Shown in pieces: positions 1 to 7,919 of a DNA stretch of 64,000 bases. The stretch spans positions 92,929 to 156,928 of the forward strand of contig CAXIDF010000007.1 in assembly GCA_964022665.1 (NCBI GenBank). Reading direction: 5' to 3'. The notes under the pieces were generated by a model. It did not search any database, was not told the DNA's origin, and saw nothing but the letters and a program-made list of their open reading frames with translations. The stretch's first letter is position 1. Every line of letters starts with the position of its first letter. Source of the stretch: Haliea sp964022665 (lineage in GTDB: Bacteria > Pseudomonadota > Gammaproteobacteria > Pseudomonadales > Halieaceae). The translations under genes were made by a program, and so were the position numbers.

Positions 1-1437
1 CCGCTCGTGCTCACCGCGTTCCGTATACAGGCGTGTCAGTGCCAGTTGCGCCAGAACAAAATCAGGGTGCGTCTCAACAATTGCGCGGTAGCTTGTGAGG
101 GCAGCTTCATCATCGCCGCCGGCCTCTTGCGCCGTGGCCAGCAACAGGCGTAGGGCAGCGCTGCCGGGAAGTACCTGCAAGGCGTCTTCCAGTGCAGCGG
201 TTGTGGCCGTGTAGTTACCCACTTGCCGCAGGTTTTCCGCACGTAGCAACAGGAGCAGTGGGTGCTCCGGCCATTCTTGCAGGGCCTGGTCGATCAGCTC
301 CAAAGATTGGCGGTGGTAGCCCTGATCAAAGGCGAAGTAGGCGAGGGCCAGTGGCGCCGCCAGCTCGGTGTTTTGCAGATGTTCCGGTAGCGCCGGCAGC
401 CGCGCGAGTTCAGACAGGGGTAATGGTGCGCGCTGCATGGCTGCCAGCACCGCGTCTATATCGCCCTGGCCGAGAGCGATCATCGCCATACCGGGTTGCA
501 GTGCGGGGGGCAGGGTAGCGGCCGGGCCCAGTGGCAGTAAGGCCTGCGCTGCCGCGTCGGGTTGGCTCATGGCCATGTGGGCCAGCGAGCGTGTGAGCAG
601 AATGGAGGCGTCAGCGGTACCCAGTGTTGGTGCGTCCAGCAGCGCCAGCGCCGCGTCAGGCTGCCCGGCAAGAATCTTTATCTGGGCGCGAGTCACCGCC
701 AGCTCGCGCGTGTAGCCGCGAATATCGGTCGCCACTGCGCTATCCGCGGCCTCAAAACGACCGTCACTCGCCATACTGCGCGCGCTGGCGATGGCGTACA
801 CGGGGGTTGTAGCGGGTACCGGTGCCGTGGTGTCGGCATTGAGCAGGGCGAGAGCCTCTGCGGGTTGGTTTAGCGTGAGCAGCAGGTTGGCCGTCGTGTC
901 CCGCAGCCGATCGCGGTCGAAATTTTCCTGCGCACTGGCAGGCAATGCGGCCGCCGCTTGCAGATAGCGGGCTGCTTCACGGCTGCGTCCTGCCTGCAGT
1001 TGTAGTCTACCCATGAGGAACAACAGGTGGCTGGAGTCAAACTGCGCCATCAAACCCAACTGGGTGCTGTAGCCGGCAAGTTCAGGGTGGCCCGCCGCCA
1101 GATAGGCCTCTGCAATTGCCCATGCCGCTGGCACCGGGAGCCTCTGGCTGGGTCCGAAGGCCGCCAGGCCGGATTCCGCTGCTGCCAGATCGCCCGAATA
1201 TACCTGTGCCGCAATGCGCAATCCGCGGCTGGTCGCGTCCAGAGAGCTGTGGTGTTCGGCGGTTTTCTGCAGCACCTGGGCGTACTCGCCGGCATCGAGA
1301 TGCGCCAACAATTCAGCCTGGAGAATGTCGGTGGCAAACAGCGAGTCGATAGGCGCGGGGGTTTCCGGTGTCACCGGCGCGGCATGAGCGGGCGCAGCGC
1401 ATACGGCAACGAGAGCCAGGCAGGACAGGATGCGCAA
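1..1437 (-). CDS. Exported TPR-repeat protein (partial, runs off the left edge)
   Basis: The frame is open from a TTG at 1437 to the window edge, giving the first 479 residues. Residues 1-19 form a signal peptide ending in AHA, with no lipobox cysteine, so a soluble periplasmic protein is expected. The rest is Ala/Leu-rich helical-hairpin sequence with tetratricopeptide spacing, clearest in the last visible part (DEAALTSYRAIVETHP). TPR proteins are usual in PEP-CTERM loci; PrsT is one, but it is a lipoprotein, so the symbol is not assigned. No ATG exists between the upstream in-frame stop and the signal peptide; CTG at 1449 is the other option. It starts 8 bases after the small membrane protein gene and is probably co-transcribed with it from the sigma-54 promoter at 1806-1821. 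Family certainty is good, function unknown. Confidence 0.75.
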   Translation of the reverse strand, partial: MRILSCLALVAVCAAPAHAAPVTPETPAPIDSLFATDILQAELLAHLDAGEYAQVLQKTAEHHSSLDATSRGLRIAAQVYSGDLAAAESGLAAFGPSQRLPVPAAWAIAEAYLAAGHPELAGYSTQLGLMAQFDSSHLLFLMGRLQLQAGRSREAARYLQAAAALPASAQENFDRDRLRDTTANLLLTLNQPAEALALLNADTTAPVPATTPVYAIASARSMASDGRFEAADSAVATDIRGYTRELAVTRAQIKILAGQPDAALALLDAPTLGTADASILLTRSLAHMAMSQPDAAAQALLPLGPAATLPPALQPGMAMIALGQGDIDAVLAAMQRAPLPLSELARLPALPEHLQNTELAAPLALAYFAFDQGYHRQSLELIDQALQEWPEHPLLLLLRAENLRQVGNYTATTAALEDALQVLPGSAALRLLLATAQEAGGDDEAALTSYRAIVETHPDFVLAQLALTRLYTERGEHER

Positions 1438-1445
1438 GGGGGAAC

Positions 1446-1727
1446 TCAGCCGTATTGTCGAGGTTGCTGCCTGCGATCGCCGATCTGGCGGCGCTCACGG
1501 GTAATCAATTCACCGTTGACGGTAATGGGAAACAGGGTCGGTGTATTGGTCTGCCGGCGGTCGCCGCGACTGCGCGGCTGGTGATCCCGGCCCGTATTGG
1601 GTACCAGGGAAATGTGTTCCGGTTCATCGTCGGAGACGTAGCGCCGGGCGGCCATGGTGAAAAGCACGACGGACACGAGCAGGGCACCCAGTCCCAGTAT
1701 CGCGATAATTGTCAGTACTGTATTCAT
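1446..1727 (-). CDS. Small single-pass membrane protein
   Basis: This 93-residue protein has one N-terminal membrane span (about residues 3-25, Leu/Ile/Val-rich) and a polar tail of about 65 residues rich in Arg, Asp and Gln, with two GDRRQ motifs (about residues 55-59 and 83-87). No domain is recognised. ATG 1727 is preferred because it places the hydrophobic span at the N-terminus; an in-frame ATG lies at 1748. It is first in a two-gene unit with the TPR protein and lies 78 bases downstream of a predicted sigma-54 promoter. A membrane anchor or regulator acting with the TPR protein is possible but is only inference. Confidence 0.6.
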   Translation of the reverse strand: MNTVLTIIAILGLGALLVSVVLFTMAARRYVSDDEPEHISLVPNTGRDHQPRSRGDRRQTNTPTLFPITVNGELITRERRQIGDRRQQPRQYG

Positions 1728-1805
1728 TCCCCGCTCACTCCCCCGCATGACGCTGGCATGGTGCAGCCAACTAACGCCCGTTAACACCTAAGTTGTTATT
1801 CCAAA

Positions 1806-1821
1806 AGCAATTTACGCACCA
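1806..1821 (-). promoter_or_regulatory. Predicted sigma-54 (-24/-12) promoter of the small-protein/TPR operon
   Basis: The minus strand reads TGGTGCGTAAATTGCT. The invariant GG and GC are exactly 10 bases apart and the -12 element TTGCT is perfect; the -24 element differs from TGGCACG at two positions. Transcription would start near 1796, about 70 bases before ATG 1727. It has the same layout as the promoter of the PEP-CTERM gene at 59294-59309, including an upstream element at matching distance. Confidence 0.55.
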
Positions 1822-1896
1822 ACAAGGATAGTCATTCGCTATTTCAAGAGGTTACCTAATGCGGGGGAGCAGCTCAAGCGAAAGTGCAGGCTATAG

Positions 1897-1913
1897 AATT
1901 AAAAAACCTGACA
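1897..1913 (-). promoter_or_regulatory. Putative PrsR upstream activating site
   Basis: The minus strand reads TGTCAGGTTTTTTAATT. It lies 75 bases upstream of the -24 element at 1806-1821. The same TGTCAGG followed by a T-tract occurs 74 bases upstream of the sigma-54 promoter of the PEP-CTERM gene (59384-59400), with 13 of 17 positions identical. That is the usual place for an enhancer site of an NtrC-type activator, and prsR is in this locus. Assignment to PrsR is inference. Confidence 0.5.
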
Positions 1914-1955
1914 CATTGGGGTAATGCAGAAGTCGCATAACCCCGGTGGAGATGG

Positions 1956-1974
1956 CCACGCTGAAAGAGCGTGG
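1956..1974 (-). terminator. Hairpin just after the sugar transferase gene
   Basis: CCACGCT and AGCGTGG form a perfect 7-bp stem with a 5-base loop, 4 bases past the TAG stop at 1978-1980. There is no T-tract, so it may be a weak or factor-dependent terminator or just a stabilising 3' structure. It separates the transferase gene from the sigma-54-controlled operon that follows on the same strand. Confidence 0.35.
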
Positions 1975-1977
1975 ACC

Positions 1978-3399
1978 CTAGCGGGCACCCTTGCCAAACA
2001 GAATGACTTCTGTGGTCTGTAATATCACCAGACAGTCGAGGAAAAGGCTTCTGTTTTTCACGTAGTAGAGATCGTATTCCAGCTTGTGCAGCGCATCGCG
2101 CTTGGAGGCGCCGTAGGGGTAGTTCAGCTGTGCCCAGCCGGTGATCCCGGGTTTCACGCAGTGTCGCTTGTCGAAGAAGGGTATGCTCTCGGACAATTCG
2201 CGCACGAACTCGGGCCTTTCCGGTCGCGGACCTACCAGAGACATATCGCCCACCAGCACGTTCAGGATCTGCGGCAATTCATCAATGCGCAGTTTGCGGA
2301 TCACATGGCCGACGCGCGTGATCCGACTGTCATTGGTGGTTGCCCAGCGTGCCTTGCCATCACTTTCGGCGTCCACGCTCATGCTGCGGAACTTCAGCAC
2401 ATCGAACACGCGACCGTTGAGCCCCACACGTTTCTGGCGGAAAATCACGGGGGCGTGCAGCCCGTCTTCGAGCTTGATAGCCAGCACGGTGACCAGCATC
2501 AGGGGCCAGGTGCCAAACAGCAGCACAAAGGCGGCACACATATCGAGCGCGCGCTTGCCTCGATTGGATGAGCCGCCGGCGGCGAAGCCGTCCGAGTAGA
2601 TGAACCACTCGCGCGGGGCTTCCTCAACCAACACCTTGCTCGCTTCCTGTTCGAAGAAGTCGAGAATGTTGACGACCTCGATGCCCGAAGTACGGCAGTG
2701 CATAAGCTCGTCAGCGGGCAATGCCGCGGGGTTGTCCAGCGCGACCACAATCTGGCGGATGTCATGTGCCAGTGCGTACTCGTGCAACGGCTCGTCGGGG
2801 GTGAACACGTTTCCCGTATCCACCAGCGTCTGTTCACTGTCGGCGCGCACATAGCCCGCAATACGAAAACCGCGCCGGTCACTTTTGCGACGCATGCGAT
2901 CGGCGATATTGGCGGCGCGCTGACCGCTGCCAAGCACCAAAACCCGGCGCTTGAACTGCTCCAGCTCCACGGTGTTGGCGAAGATCACGCGGGTAATGAG
3001 ACACGAAGTGAAGGCAATGGCGGAGGAGTAAGCCAGGACCCCGCGCCACAGGTGCAAAGAGGGCACGAGGTAGAACAGGGCTGCCATGGCGATGGTCACC
3101 AGTACAAAGGAACCGGCAACGCGCAACAGGATGCCGTTGAGCCCCTCGCGTAGGCGTGGCTGATACAACCCCAGTGCTGTCATCGCCAGCACCGTGGTGA
3201 GTGCAAACACCAGGGCCCGCGGCAGCAGGGTTTGCAGGTGGGAATCCAGCAGAGCCTGGTCGCGCAGGAAATACAGATAGTTGCCCAGATAGCAGGCGCC
3301 CGTGAAGAGGACGGCATCAAGCAGTGCCAGCCAGTAATAGGCGACATGAACGTGGTGTTTAAAAACGCGTCGGGTTCCCAACAGGCTGCTCGCTAACAT
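1978..3399 (-). CDS. Undecaprenyl-phosphate sugar phosphotransferase, XrtA/PEP-CTERM system type
   Basis: A 473-residue polyprenyl glycosylphosphotransferase expected to start glycan assembly by moving a sugar-1-phosphate onto undecaprenyl phosphate at the inner membrane. Several membrane spans occupy residues about 20-140, followed by a nucleotide-binding-like CoA-domain (VLVLGSGQ at 153-160). The C-terminal bacterial sugar transferase domain begins at KRALD (282) and has FRQKRVG, LKFRSM (about 345-350), the acidic pair D383/E384 in RIDELPQ, and GPRPERPEF (400-408). Length and order match the family linked to exosortase A (TIGR03013-like). It stands alone on the minus strand, 146 bases from the decarboxylase gene, with two TGTGACA repeats in that gap. 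The exact sugar is not visible from sequence. Confidence 0.93.
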   Translation of the reverse strand: MLASSLLGTRRVFKHHVHVAYYWLALLDAVLFTGACYLGNYLYFLRDQALLDSHLQTLLPRALVFALTTVLAMTALGLYQPRLREGLNGILLRVAGSFVLVTIAMAALFYLVPSLHLWRGVLAYSSAIAFTSCLITRVIFANTVELEQFKRRVLVLGSGQRAANIADRMRRKSDRRGFRIAGYVRADSEQTLVDTGNVFTPDEPLHEYALAHDIRQIVVALDNPAALPADELMHCRTSGIEVVNILDFFEQEASKVLVEEAPREWFIYSDGFAAGGSSNRGKRALDMCAAFVLLFGTWPLMLVTVLAIKLEDGLHAPVIFRQKRVGLNGRVFDVLKFRSMSVDAESDGKARWATTNDSRITRVGHVIRKLRIDELPQILNVLVGDMSLVGPRPERPEFVRELSESIPFFDKRHCVKPGITGWAQLNYPYGASKRDALHKLEYDLYYVKNRSLFLDCLVILQTTEVILFGKGAR

Positions 3400-3507
3400 G
3401 ATGGCCAGTTCCCAGTGTACTTTGCTTGTGCGCTGTCGCGTGGTTTACAGGTGCCGGTTATGCCAGCCTATAAACTCTAGCAGGCACAGCAATTAGTACA
3501 GAAGGAA

Positions 3508-3524
3508 TGTGACAGTTTGTGACA
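3508..3524. promoter_or_regulatory. Direct repeat TGTGACA in the gap upstream of the sugar transferase gene
   Basis: Two exact copies of TGTGACA start at 3508 and 3518, one helical turn apart, in the 146-base gap between the decarboxylase and sugar transferase genes. This spacing suits a protein binding site on one face of the helix. No clear sigma-54 or sigma-70 promoter was found next to it, so its role is open. Confidence 0.3.
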
Positions 3525-3545
3525 AGGTTCTCAGATCCGCAACCG

Positions 3546-4817
3546 CTAAACGAAGAATTCCAGAGGTTTTGGGTGGCTGAGGAACAGGTGCGGGCTGGCG
3601 GTATATCCGTACGCACCAGACTGGAACAGCACCACAAGGTCACCAATGTCTGCCGTGGGTAACGGCATCCGCTCCCCCAGTAGATCAAGTGGCGTGCACA
3701 GTGGGCCGACGATTGTCACCGTCTCCTGCTCCTCGCTGGCCACTCTATTGCCGATACATACCGGGTAGTTCTTGCGGATCACCTGACCAAAGTTTCCGGA
3801 GGCTGCGAGATGGTGGTGCAAGCCGCCATTGGTGATCAAAAACGTCTGACCGCGTGAAACTTTCTTGTCGCTGACCGTACAGACATAGATTCCGGCCTCG
3901 GCCACTAGGTAGCGGCCCAGTTCCATGACGAGTTCCACGTCCGGGAGTTGCCGCAGGGCTTCGTCCACGCGCAGTTGCAGGTTCTGTACCACAGGAGTCA
4001 GGTCGAGGGGTTCCTCCCCGGGAAAATAAGGCACACCAAATCCCCCGCCGATATTGAGCCAGCGGAAAGTCTGGGGCGCCTGCGTAGCGAGCCGAAGCGC
4101 GAGCTCAAAGGTTTTGTTGTGGGCCTCGATAAGGGCGTCTGAGCGGAGGTTCTGTGAACCACTGAAGATATGTACCCCAACAAGATCCAGCCCCAGTGCG
4201 TCTGCACGTGCCATTGCGTCAGGCACATGTTCCGCATCAATACCGAACGGCTTCGGGCCACCGCCCATCTTCATGCCAGAAGCCTTGAGTTCGAAATCCG
4301 GGTTGACGCGGATGGCGACAGGCGGTGTTGCACCAAGCTCGGTGGCGATATCTGCGACCCGTTGCATTTCGGTCATGGATTCCAGAATGATGATGACCCC
4401 GGCGCTTACCGCGGCATGAAGGTCCTCCTGCGACTTCCCCGGGCCCGCGAAACTGATCTCTGTCGGGTTGATGCCAGTGGCCAATGCTGTGGCCAGTTCT
4501 GCGGCAGAGGCCACATCAAGGCCATCGGTCAGGCCAGCCATGTGCTGCACAACGGCAGGCATGGGGTTGGCTTTAATCGCATAGTGCAAGTGAATGGCTT
4601 TGGGAAGTTTTTCGCGCAGTTGCGCCACACGTGTATCCATTACACGATGATCATAGGCGTAGAAGGGTCTACCACCCGCCTGAAGGGCGAGTTCAGTCAC
4701 CGGCTGGTTACCGATCTGCAGGCAGTTGTCCCGGACCGCGAAGTGGTTCTGGGTCGCATGCTGCGGGCGACCGCGTTCGCGGGATTTGGTGGCTGATGTA
4801 TCTTGCTGTTCGGTCAT
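3546..4817 (-). CDS. PLP-dependent decarboxylase, exosortase A system-associated
   Basis: A 423-residue fold-type III decarboxylase of the diaminopimelate/ornithine decarboxylase family. The PLP lysine is K82 in HYAIKANP. Other family marks are HIFSGSQN, the phosphate-binding GGGFGVPYF, and the late CTPLD motif carrying the active-site cysteine at the dimer interface. The C-terminal sheet ends in SGAYGYTASPHLF. Members of this subgroup (TIGR03099-like) sit beside an AMP ligase and an acyl carrier protein in XrtA loci; here the ligase gene overlaps by 4 bases (ATGA) and the carrier protein is at 53.1 kb. The amine product may be attached to the glycan or carrier, but the substrate is unknown. 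Confidence 0.92.
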   Translation of the reverse strand: MTEQQDTSATKSRERGRPQHATQNHFAVRDNCLQIGNQPVTELALQAGGRPFYAYDHRVMDTRVAQLREKLPKAIHLHYAIKANPMPAVVQHMAGLTDGLDVASAAELATALATGINPTEISFAGPGKSQEDLHAAVSAGVIIILESMTEMQRVADIATELGATPPVAIRVNPDFELKASGMKMGGGPKPFGIDAEHVPDAMARADALGLDLVGVHIFSGSQNLRSDALIEAHNKTFELALRLATQAPQTFRWLNIGGGFGVPYFPGEEPLDLTPVVQNLQLRVDEALRQLPDVELVMELGRYLVAEAGIYVCTVSDKKVSRGQTFLITNGGLHHHLAASGNFGQVIRKNYPVCIGNRVASEEQETVTIVGPLCTPLDLLGERMPLPTADIGDLVVLFQSGAYGYTASPHLFLSHPKPLEFFV

Positions 4818-6424
4818 TCCGTTGGCTCCTGAAACAGGCCCGCGTATTCGGCATTCAGTGCGCGCCGGTCAATTTTTCCGTTCTGGTTGTGAGGCAGGGC
4901 TGCACGTACGATAACCCGTGCGGGCACCATGAAGTTGGGCAGTTCGCGTTGGCACAGGGCCAACAGCTCGCGCTCAAGGGATTCGCCGTTGGCCTGGGCC
5001 GCCGGTGTTACCACCAGTGCAATTGCCTGCCCGAGTTGCGCATGGGGCAGGCCCAGTGCTGCGGCCCCGGCAATCAGGCCGGACAGATAGGCAACTTCCT
5101 CCACCTCGGTGGGGCTGACCCGGTAGCCGGAGGTTTTGATCATGTCGTCTTTGCGGCTGACAAAGTAGAGGTAGCCCTCCTCATCGCGCACCACCTGGTC
5201 GCCGGACCAGACGGCAAGCTCTGCCAGGGGCAGTGCCGGGTCCTGTCCGGGGGCGGGCCGGAAGCGCTCGGCTGTCTTCTCCGGGTCATTCCAGTAGCCC
5301 AGAGCGACCAGCGCGCCCCGGTGCACCAGCTCTCCGGGCTCGTTGGCGGTGCACAGCTTGCCGGCCTCGTTCACCACCAGGATCTCAGCATTCGGAATCG
5401 CCTTGCCGATGGATTGCGGCCGTTGCTGCACCTGTTCCGGTGGCAGGTACGTTGAGCGAAAGGCTTCGGTGAGCCCGTACATGAGGAACACGCGGGTATG
5501 CGGGAGCTTATCCTGCAGGGCACGCGTACTGGCTACCGGCATTGCGCCACCGGTGTTCGTGACATAACGCAGGGTGTCGGCTACCTCAGCGGGCCACTCC
5601 AGTTGCAGAAGCTGGTTCCACAGGGGAGGCACAGCCGCGAGCCCGGTTACCGCGTAGCGCACTACCGCTTTCAGCACGTCCCGCGGCAGCAGGTAGTCCA
5701 TCAATACCACTGAGGCGCCGACAGAAAACGCGGTAGTGATTTGACTCAGCCCGGCATCAAAGCTGAGCGGTAGTACCGCGAGCACCCGGTCGTCCGGCGT
5801 GTTCTCCAGGTACTCGGCCACACTGCGCGCACCGGCGACCATGTTGCGATGCGAGAGCACGACACCCTTCGGGTTGCCCGTACTCCCGGAGGTGTACAGC
5901 AGGGCGGTCATATCGCTGTCGATGCGCCGGTGGGGTGCTCGGGCTGGCGCTGTGAGCAGCGTTTGCCATTCAATCACGTTGAGCCCCTGGAGCTCGCTCG
6001 CGAGCGCCTCCCGACGCTCCTTGGCGAGTGTATCAACCAGTACGAGAGTATGCAGGTCGTCACAGGCCGGCAGCTCGGCAGCCAATTGTTGCAGGCGTTG
6101 TGCGGAGGTGATCAGCACGCGCGCCTGACTGTGGCGCAGGATATAGCTGACCTGTCGCGGCTTCAGCACCGGGTTGACCGGGACGAAGCAGCCGCCCGCG
6201 GCCGCAGTGGCAAAAATACCGATCACGGTCTCCGGCTGCTTGGGTAGATAGATGGCGACACGTTCCGCGGCACCCAGCTCCTGGGACAGCAAGCCGTGGG
6301 CTGCGTTTTCCACCTGCTCCGCAAGCTGAGCGTAGGTCAGCACTTTATCGCGAAACAACAGCGCAGGTCGGGAGCCCTGAACCGGTGCGGCCCGGGTGAT
6401 GAACTGATGAATAAGGTCTGCCAC
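4814..6424 (-). CDS. AMP-forming acyl ligase, exosortase A system-associated
   Basis: A 536-residue ANL-superfamily adenylating enzyme that should activate a carboxylate as acyl-AMP and pass it to a thiol (CoA or the carrier protein at 53.1 kb). Visible motifs are the P-loop TSGSTGNPKG, YGLTEAF, the hinge region KTSGYRVSPTEVEEV, and the catalytic lysine near the C-terminus in NQNGKIDRRAL. GTG 6424 is chosen because AAGGAG lies at 6433-6438, 8 bases upstream; the longer frame from 6478 adds 18 unlikely residues and has no such site. It overlaps the decarboxylase gene by 4 bases, so the two are translated together. It matches the TIGR03098-type group by context and length. Confidence 0.92.
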   Translation of the reverse strand: MADLIHQFITRAAPVQGSRPALLFRDKVLTYAQLAEQVENAAHGLLSQELGAAERVAIYLPKQPETVIGIFATAAAGGCFVPVNPVLKPRQVSYILRHSQARVLITSAQRLQQLAAELPACDDLHTLVLVDTLAKERREALASELQGLNVIEWQTLLTAPARAPHRRIDSDMTALLYTSGSTGNPKGVVLSHRNMVAGARSVAEYLENTPDDRVLAVLPLSFDAGLSQITTAFSVGASVVLMDYLLPRDVLKAVVRYAVTGLAAVPPLWNQLLQLEWPAEVADTLRYVTNTGGAMPVASTRALQDKLPHTRVFLMYGLTEAFRSTYLPPEQVQQRPQSIGKAIPNAEILVVNEAGKLCTANEPGELVHRGALVALGYWNDPEKTAERFRPAPGQDPALPLAELAVWSGDQVVRDEEGYLYFVSRKDDMIKTSGYRVSPTEVEEVAYLSGLIAGAAALGLPHAQLGQAIALVVTPAAQANGESLERELLALCQRELPNFMVPARVIVRAALPHNQNGKIDRRALNAEYAGLFQEPTE

Positions 6425-6580
6425 CCGCGGTTCTCCTTGCCTGGGGTTGCCTGAGTCGCCGCCGTTGCACGGGCTCATGGTTCTGGACTATGGTCTCAGG
6501 TTTGCAGTGTCGCCTGTGCGGGCCGTCTCGGCAAGCATGAGGGAGTGCACGGTGCAGTTGGGTGTCACAGGAGTGAGTGC

Positions 6581-7375
6581 ATGACACGTTTTCGTCCCCC
6601 TGGGTTGCCGGCGTTGTTTTGGCTGATGTGCAGCGCGCTGTTTGCGCAGCCGCTTGCGGCTGCATCGCTGGCCGATGTGATAGAGGACGTGCGCCCCGCC
6701 ATTGTGGGTGTGGGTACCAGCTATCCGCCGCGACAGCCCATCGGTGAGCGCCGCCCTGACAGCTTGCGCGGTACGGGTTTTGTGGTAGGCAACGGGCAGT
6801 TGATCGTGACCAACTACCACGTATTGCCGGAACTGCTGGACCACGACAACCAGCAGATGCTCGCGGTATTTTCCGGGCGCGGACGGCAGGCGGTGGTGCA
6901 CCCGGCGGAAATCGCGGCGCAAGACCCGGTGCACGATCTGGCTATTCTGAGGATTACCAGCGCGCCCCTGCCCACCTTGCGGCTGGGTGACTCCGGCACG
7001 GTGCGTGAGGGTGATGCGGTGGCCTTCACCGGTTTCCCCATTGGCGGTGTGCTGGGTTTGTATCCGGTCACCCACCGCGGGATGGTTTCGGCCATTACCC
7101 CGGTCGCGCGCACCGCAGATGCGGCGCGCGATCTCAATGCCGTGCAACTGCAGCGCATGCGCAACCCCTTTGATGTGTTTCAACTGGACGCAACGGCCTA
7201 TCCCGGCAATAGCGGCAGTCCGGTTTACGACCCGCAAACAGGCGCCGTCATTGGTGTGGTGAACAGTGTCTTCGTCAAGGAGTCCCGTGAGTCCGTGCTC
7301 GAGCGTCCCTCCGGCATCAGCTATGTGATACCGGTGACCTGGGTGCGCCAACTGCTGGACCGCGTGGCGCACTGA
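6581..7375 (+). CDS. Trypsin-like serine protease, exported
   Basis: A 264-residue chymotrypsin-fold protease of the HtrA/DegP catalytic type without a PDZ domain. Residues 1-28 are a signal peptide (Leu/Phe-rich core, ending LAAAS). The catalytic triad is visible as H80 (TNYHV), D119 (VHDLAIL) and S211 (PGNSGSPVY). ATG 6581 is chosen because AGGAG stands 8 bases before it and the signal peptide begins there; a longer frame from 6545 has neither. It is followed 22 bases later by a phosphatase gene. Cutting of envelope or exported PEP-CTERM proteins is possible but only inferred from location. Confidence 0.88.
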   Translation: MTRFRPPGLPALFWLMCSALFAQPLAAASLADVIEDVRPAIVGVGTSYPPRQPIGERRPDSLRGTGFVVGNGQLIVTNYHVLPELLDHDNQQMLAVFSGRGRQAVVHPAEIAAQDPVHDLAILRITSAPLPTLRLGDSGTVREGDAVAFTGFPIGGVLGLYPVTHRGMVSAITPVARTADAARDLNAVQLQRMRNPFDVFQLDATAYPGNSGSPVYDPQTGAVIGVVNSVFVKESRESVLERPSGISYVIPVTWVRQLLDRVAH

Positions 7376-7397
7376 GTTGCCCGGGGAGGAGTGATTG

Positions 7398-7907
7398 ATG
7401 TTCTGGCGGCGTCCGCAGCTGCGTGTATTGTTCATCTGCACAGCCAATGTGTGCCGCTCTCCGTTGGCGGAAGCGTTGTTGCGTCATCGTTTGCGGAGCA
7501 TGGGGTTAGGGCGCCGTATTGCGGTGGTCTCGGCGGGCACGCGCCCGGGGCAGCTCGGTCGGCCGCCCGATCCGCGGGTGGCACGGTTGGCGCGGGAATA
7601 CGGGTTCCCGCTGGGTAGAATCCGCGCGCAGCAGGTGACCCCTGCTCTGCTGGAACGCAGCACCCATGTGCTGGTCATGGAGCAGGTGCATAGCGATGAG
7701 TTGGCCGTGCTTGCGGCCGGTAGCGACGCCCTGTTACGCGTGCGGCTGCTGGGCGAGTATCAGGAGGGTGTGCCCTCGGGCGGTGTGCCGGTAGCGGATC
7801 CGTATTATGGTGACTGGCCGGGATTCCAGGCGGTGTATGCGCAGATCGATCGGGCGCTGGATGGTTTGCTGGAGCAGTTGCTGGCGGATCTGGCGCAGGC
7901 GCGTTGA
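7398..7907 (+). CDS. Low-molecular-weight protein tyrosine phosphatase
   Basis: A 169-residue LMW phosphatase. The C-X5-R phosphate loop is C14-R20 (CTANVCRS) and the general acid is D134 in ADPYYGD. Such enzymes (Wzb type) dephosphorylate the tyrosine-rich tail of polysaccharide kinases; the likely partner is the tyrosine kinase at 21332. The start is ATG 7398 with GGGGAGGAG just upstream; a TTG directly before it (7395) would add one residue. A second phosphatase domain of this type is fused to an ATP-grasp protein at 56.3 kb, so the locus has two. Confidence 0.92.
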   Translation: MFWRRPQLRVLFICTANVCRSPLAEALLRHRLRSMGLGRRIAVVSAGTRPGQLGRPPDPRVARLAREYGFPLGRIRAQQVTPALLERSTHVLVMEQVHSDELAVLAAGSDALLRVRLLGEYQEGVPSGGVPVADPYYGDWPGFQAVYAQIDRALDGLLEQLLADLAQAR

Positions 7908-7919
7908 TGTCCGGCGCGG

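Noticed and set aside
6491..6506. Sigma-54-like TGGTCTCAGGTTTGCA before the protease gene
   Set aside because: Spacing and -12 fit, but the -24 box matches only TGG, and no TGTCAGG/T-tract element lies upstream.
6488..7447. Long minus-strand frame opposite the protease gene
   Set aside because: It is the shadow of a gene with a clear catalytic triad; its own protein is His/Arg-rich without domain logic.
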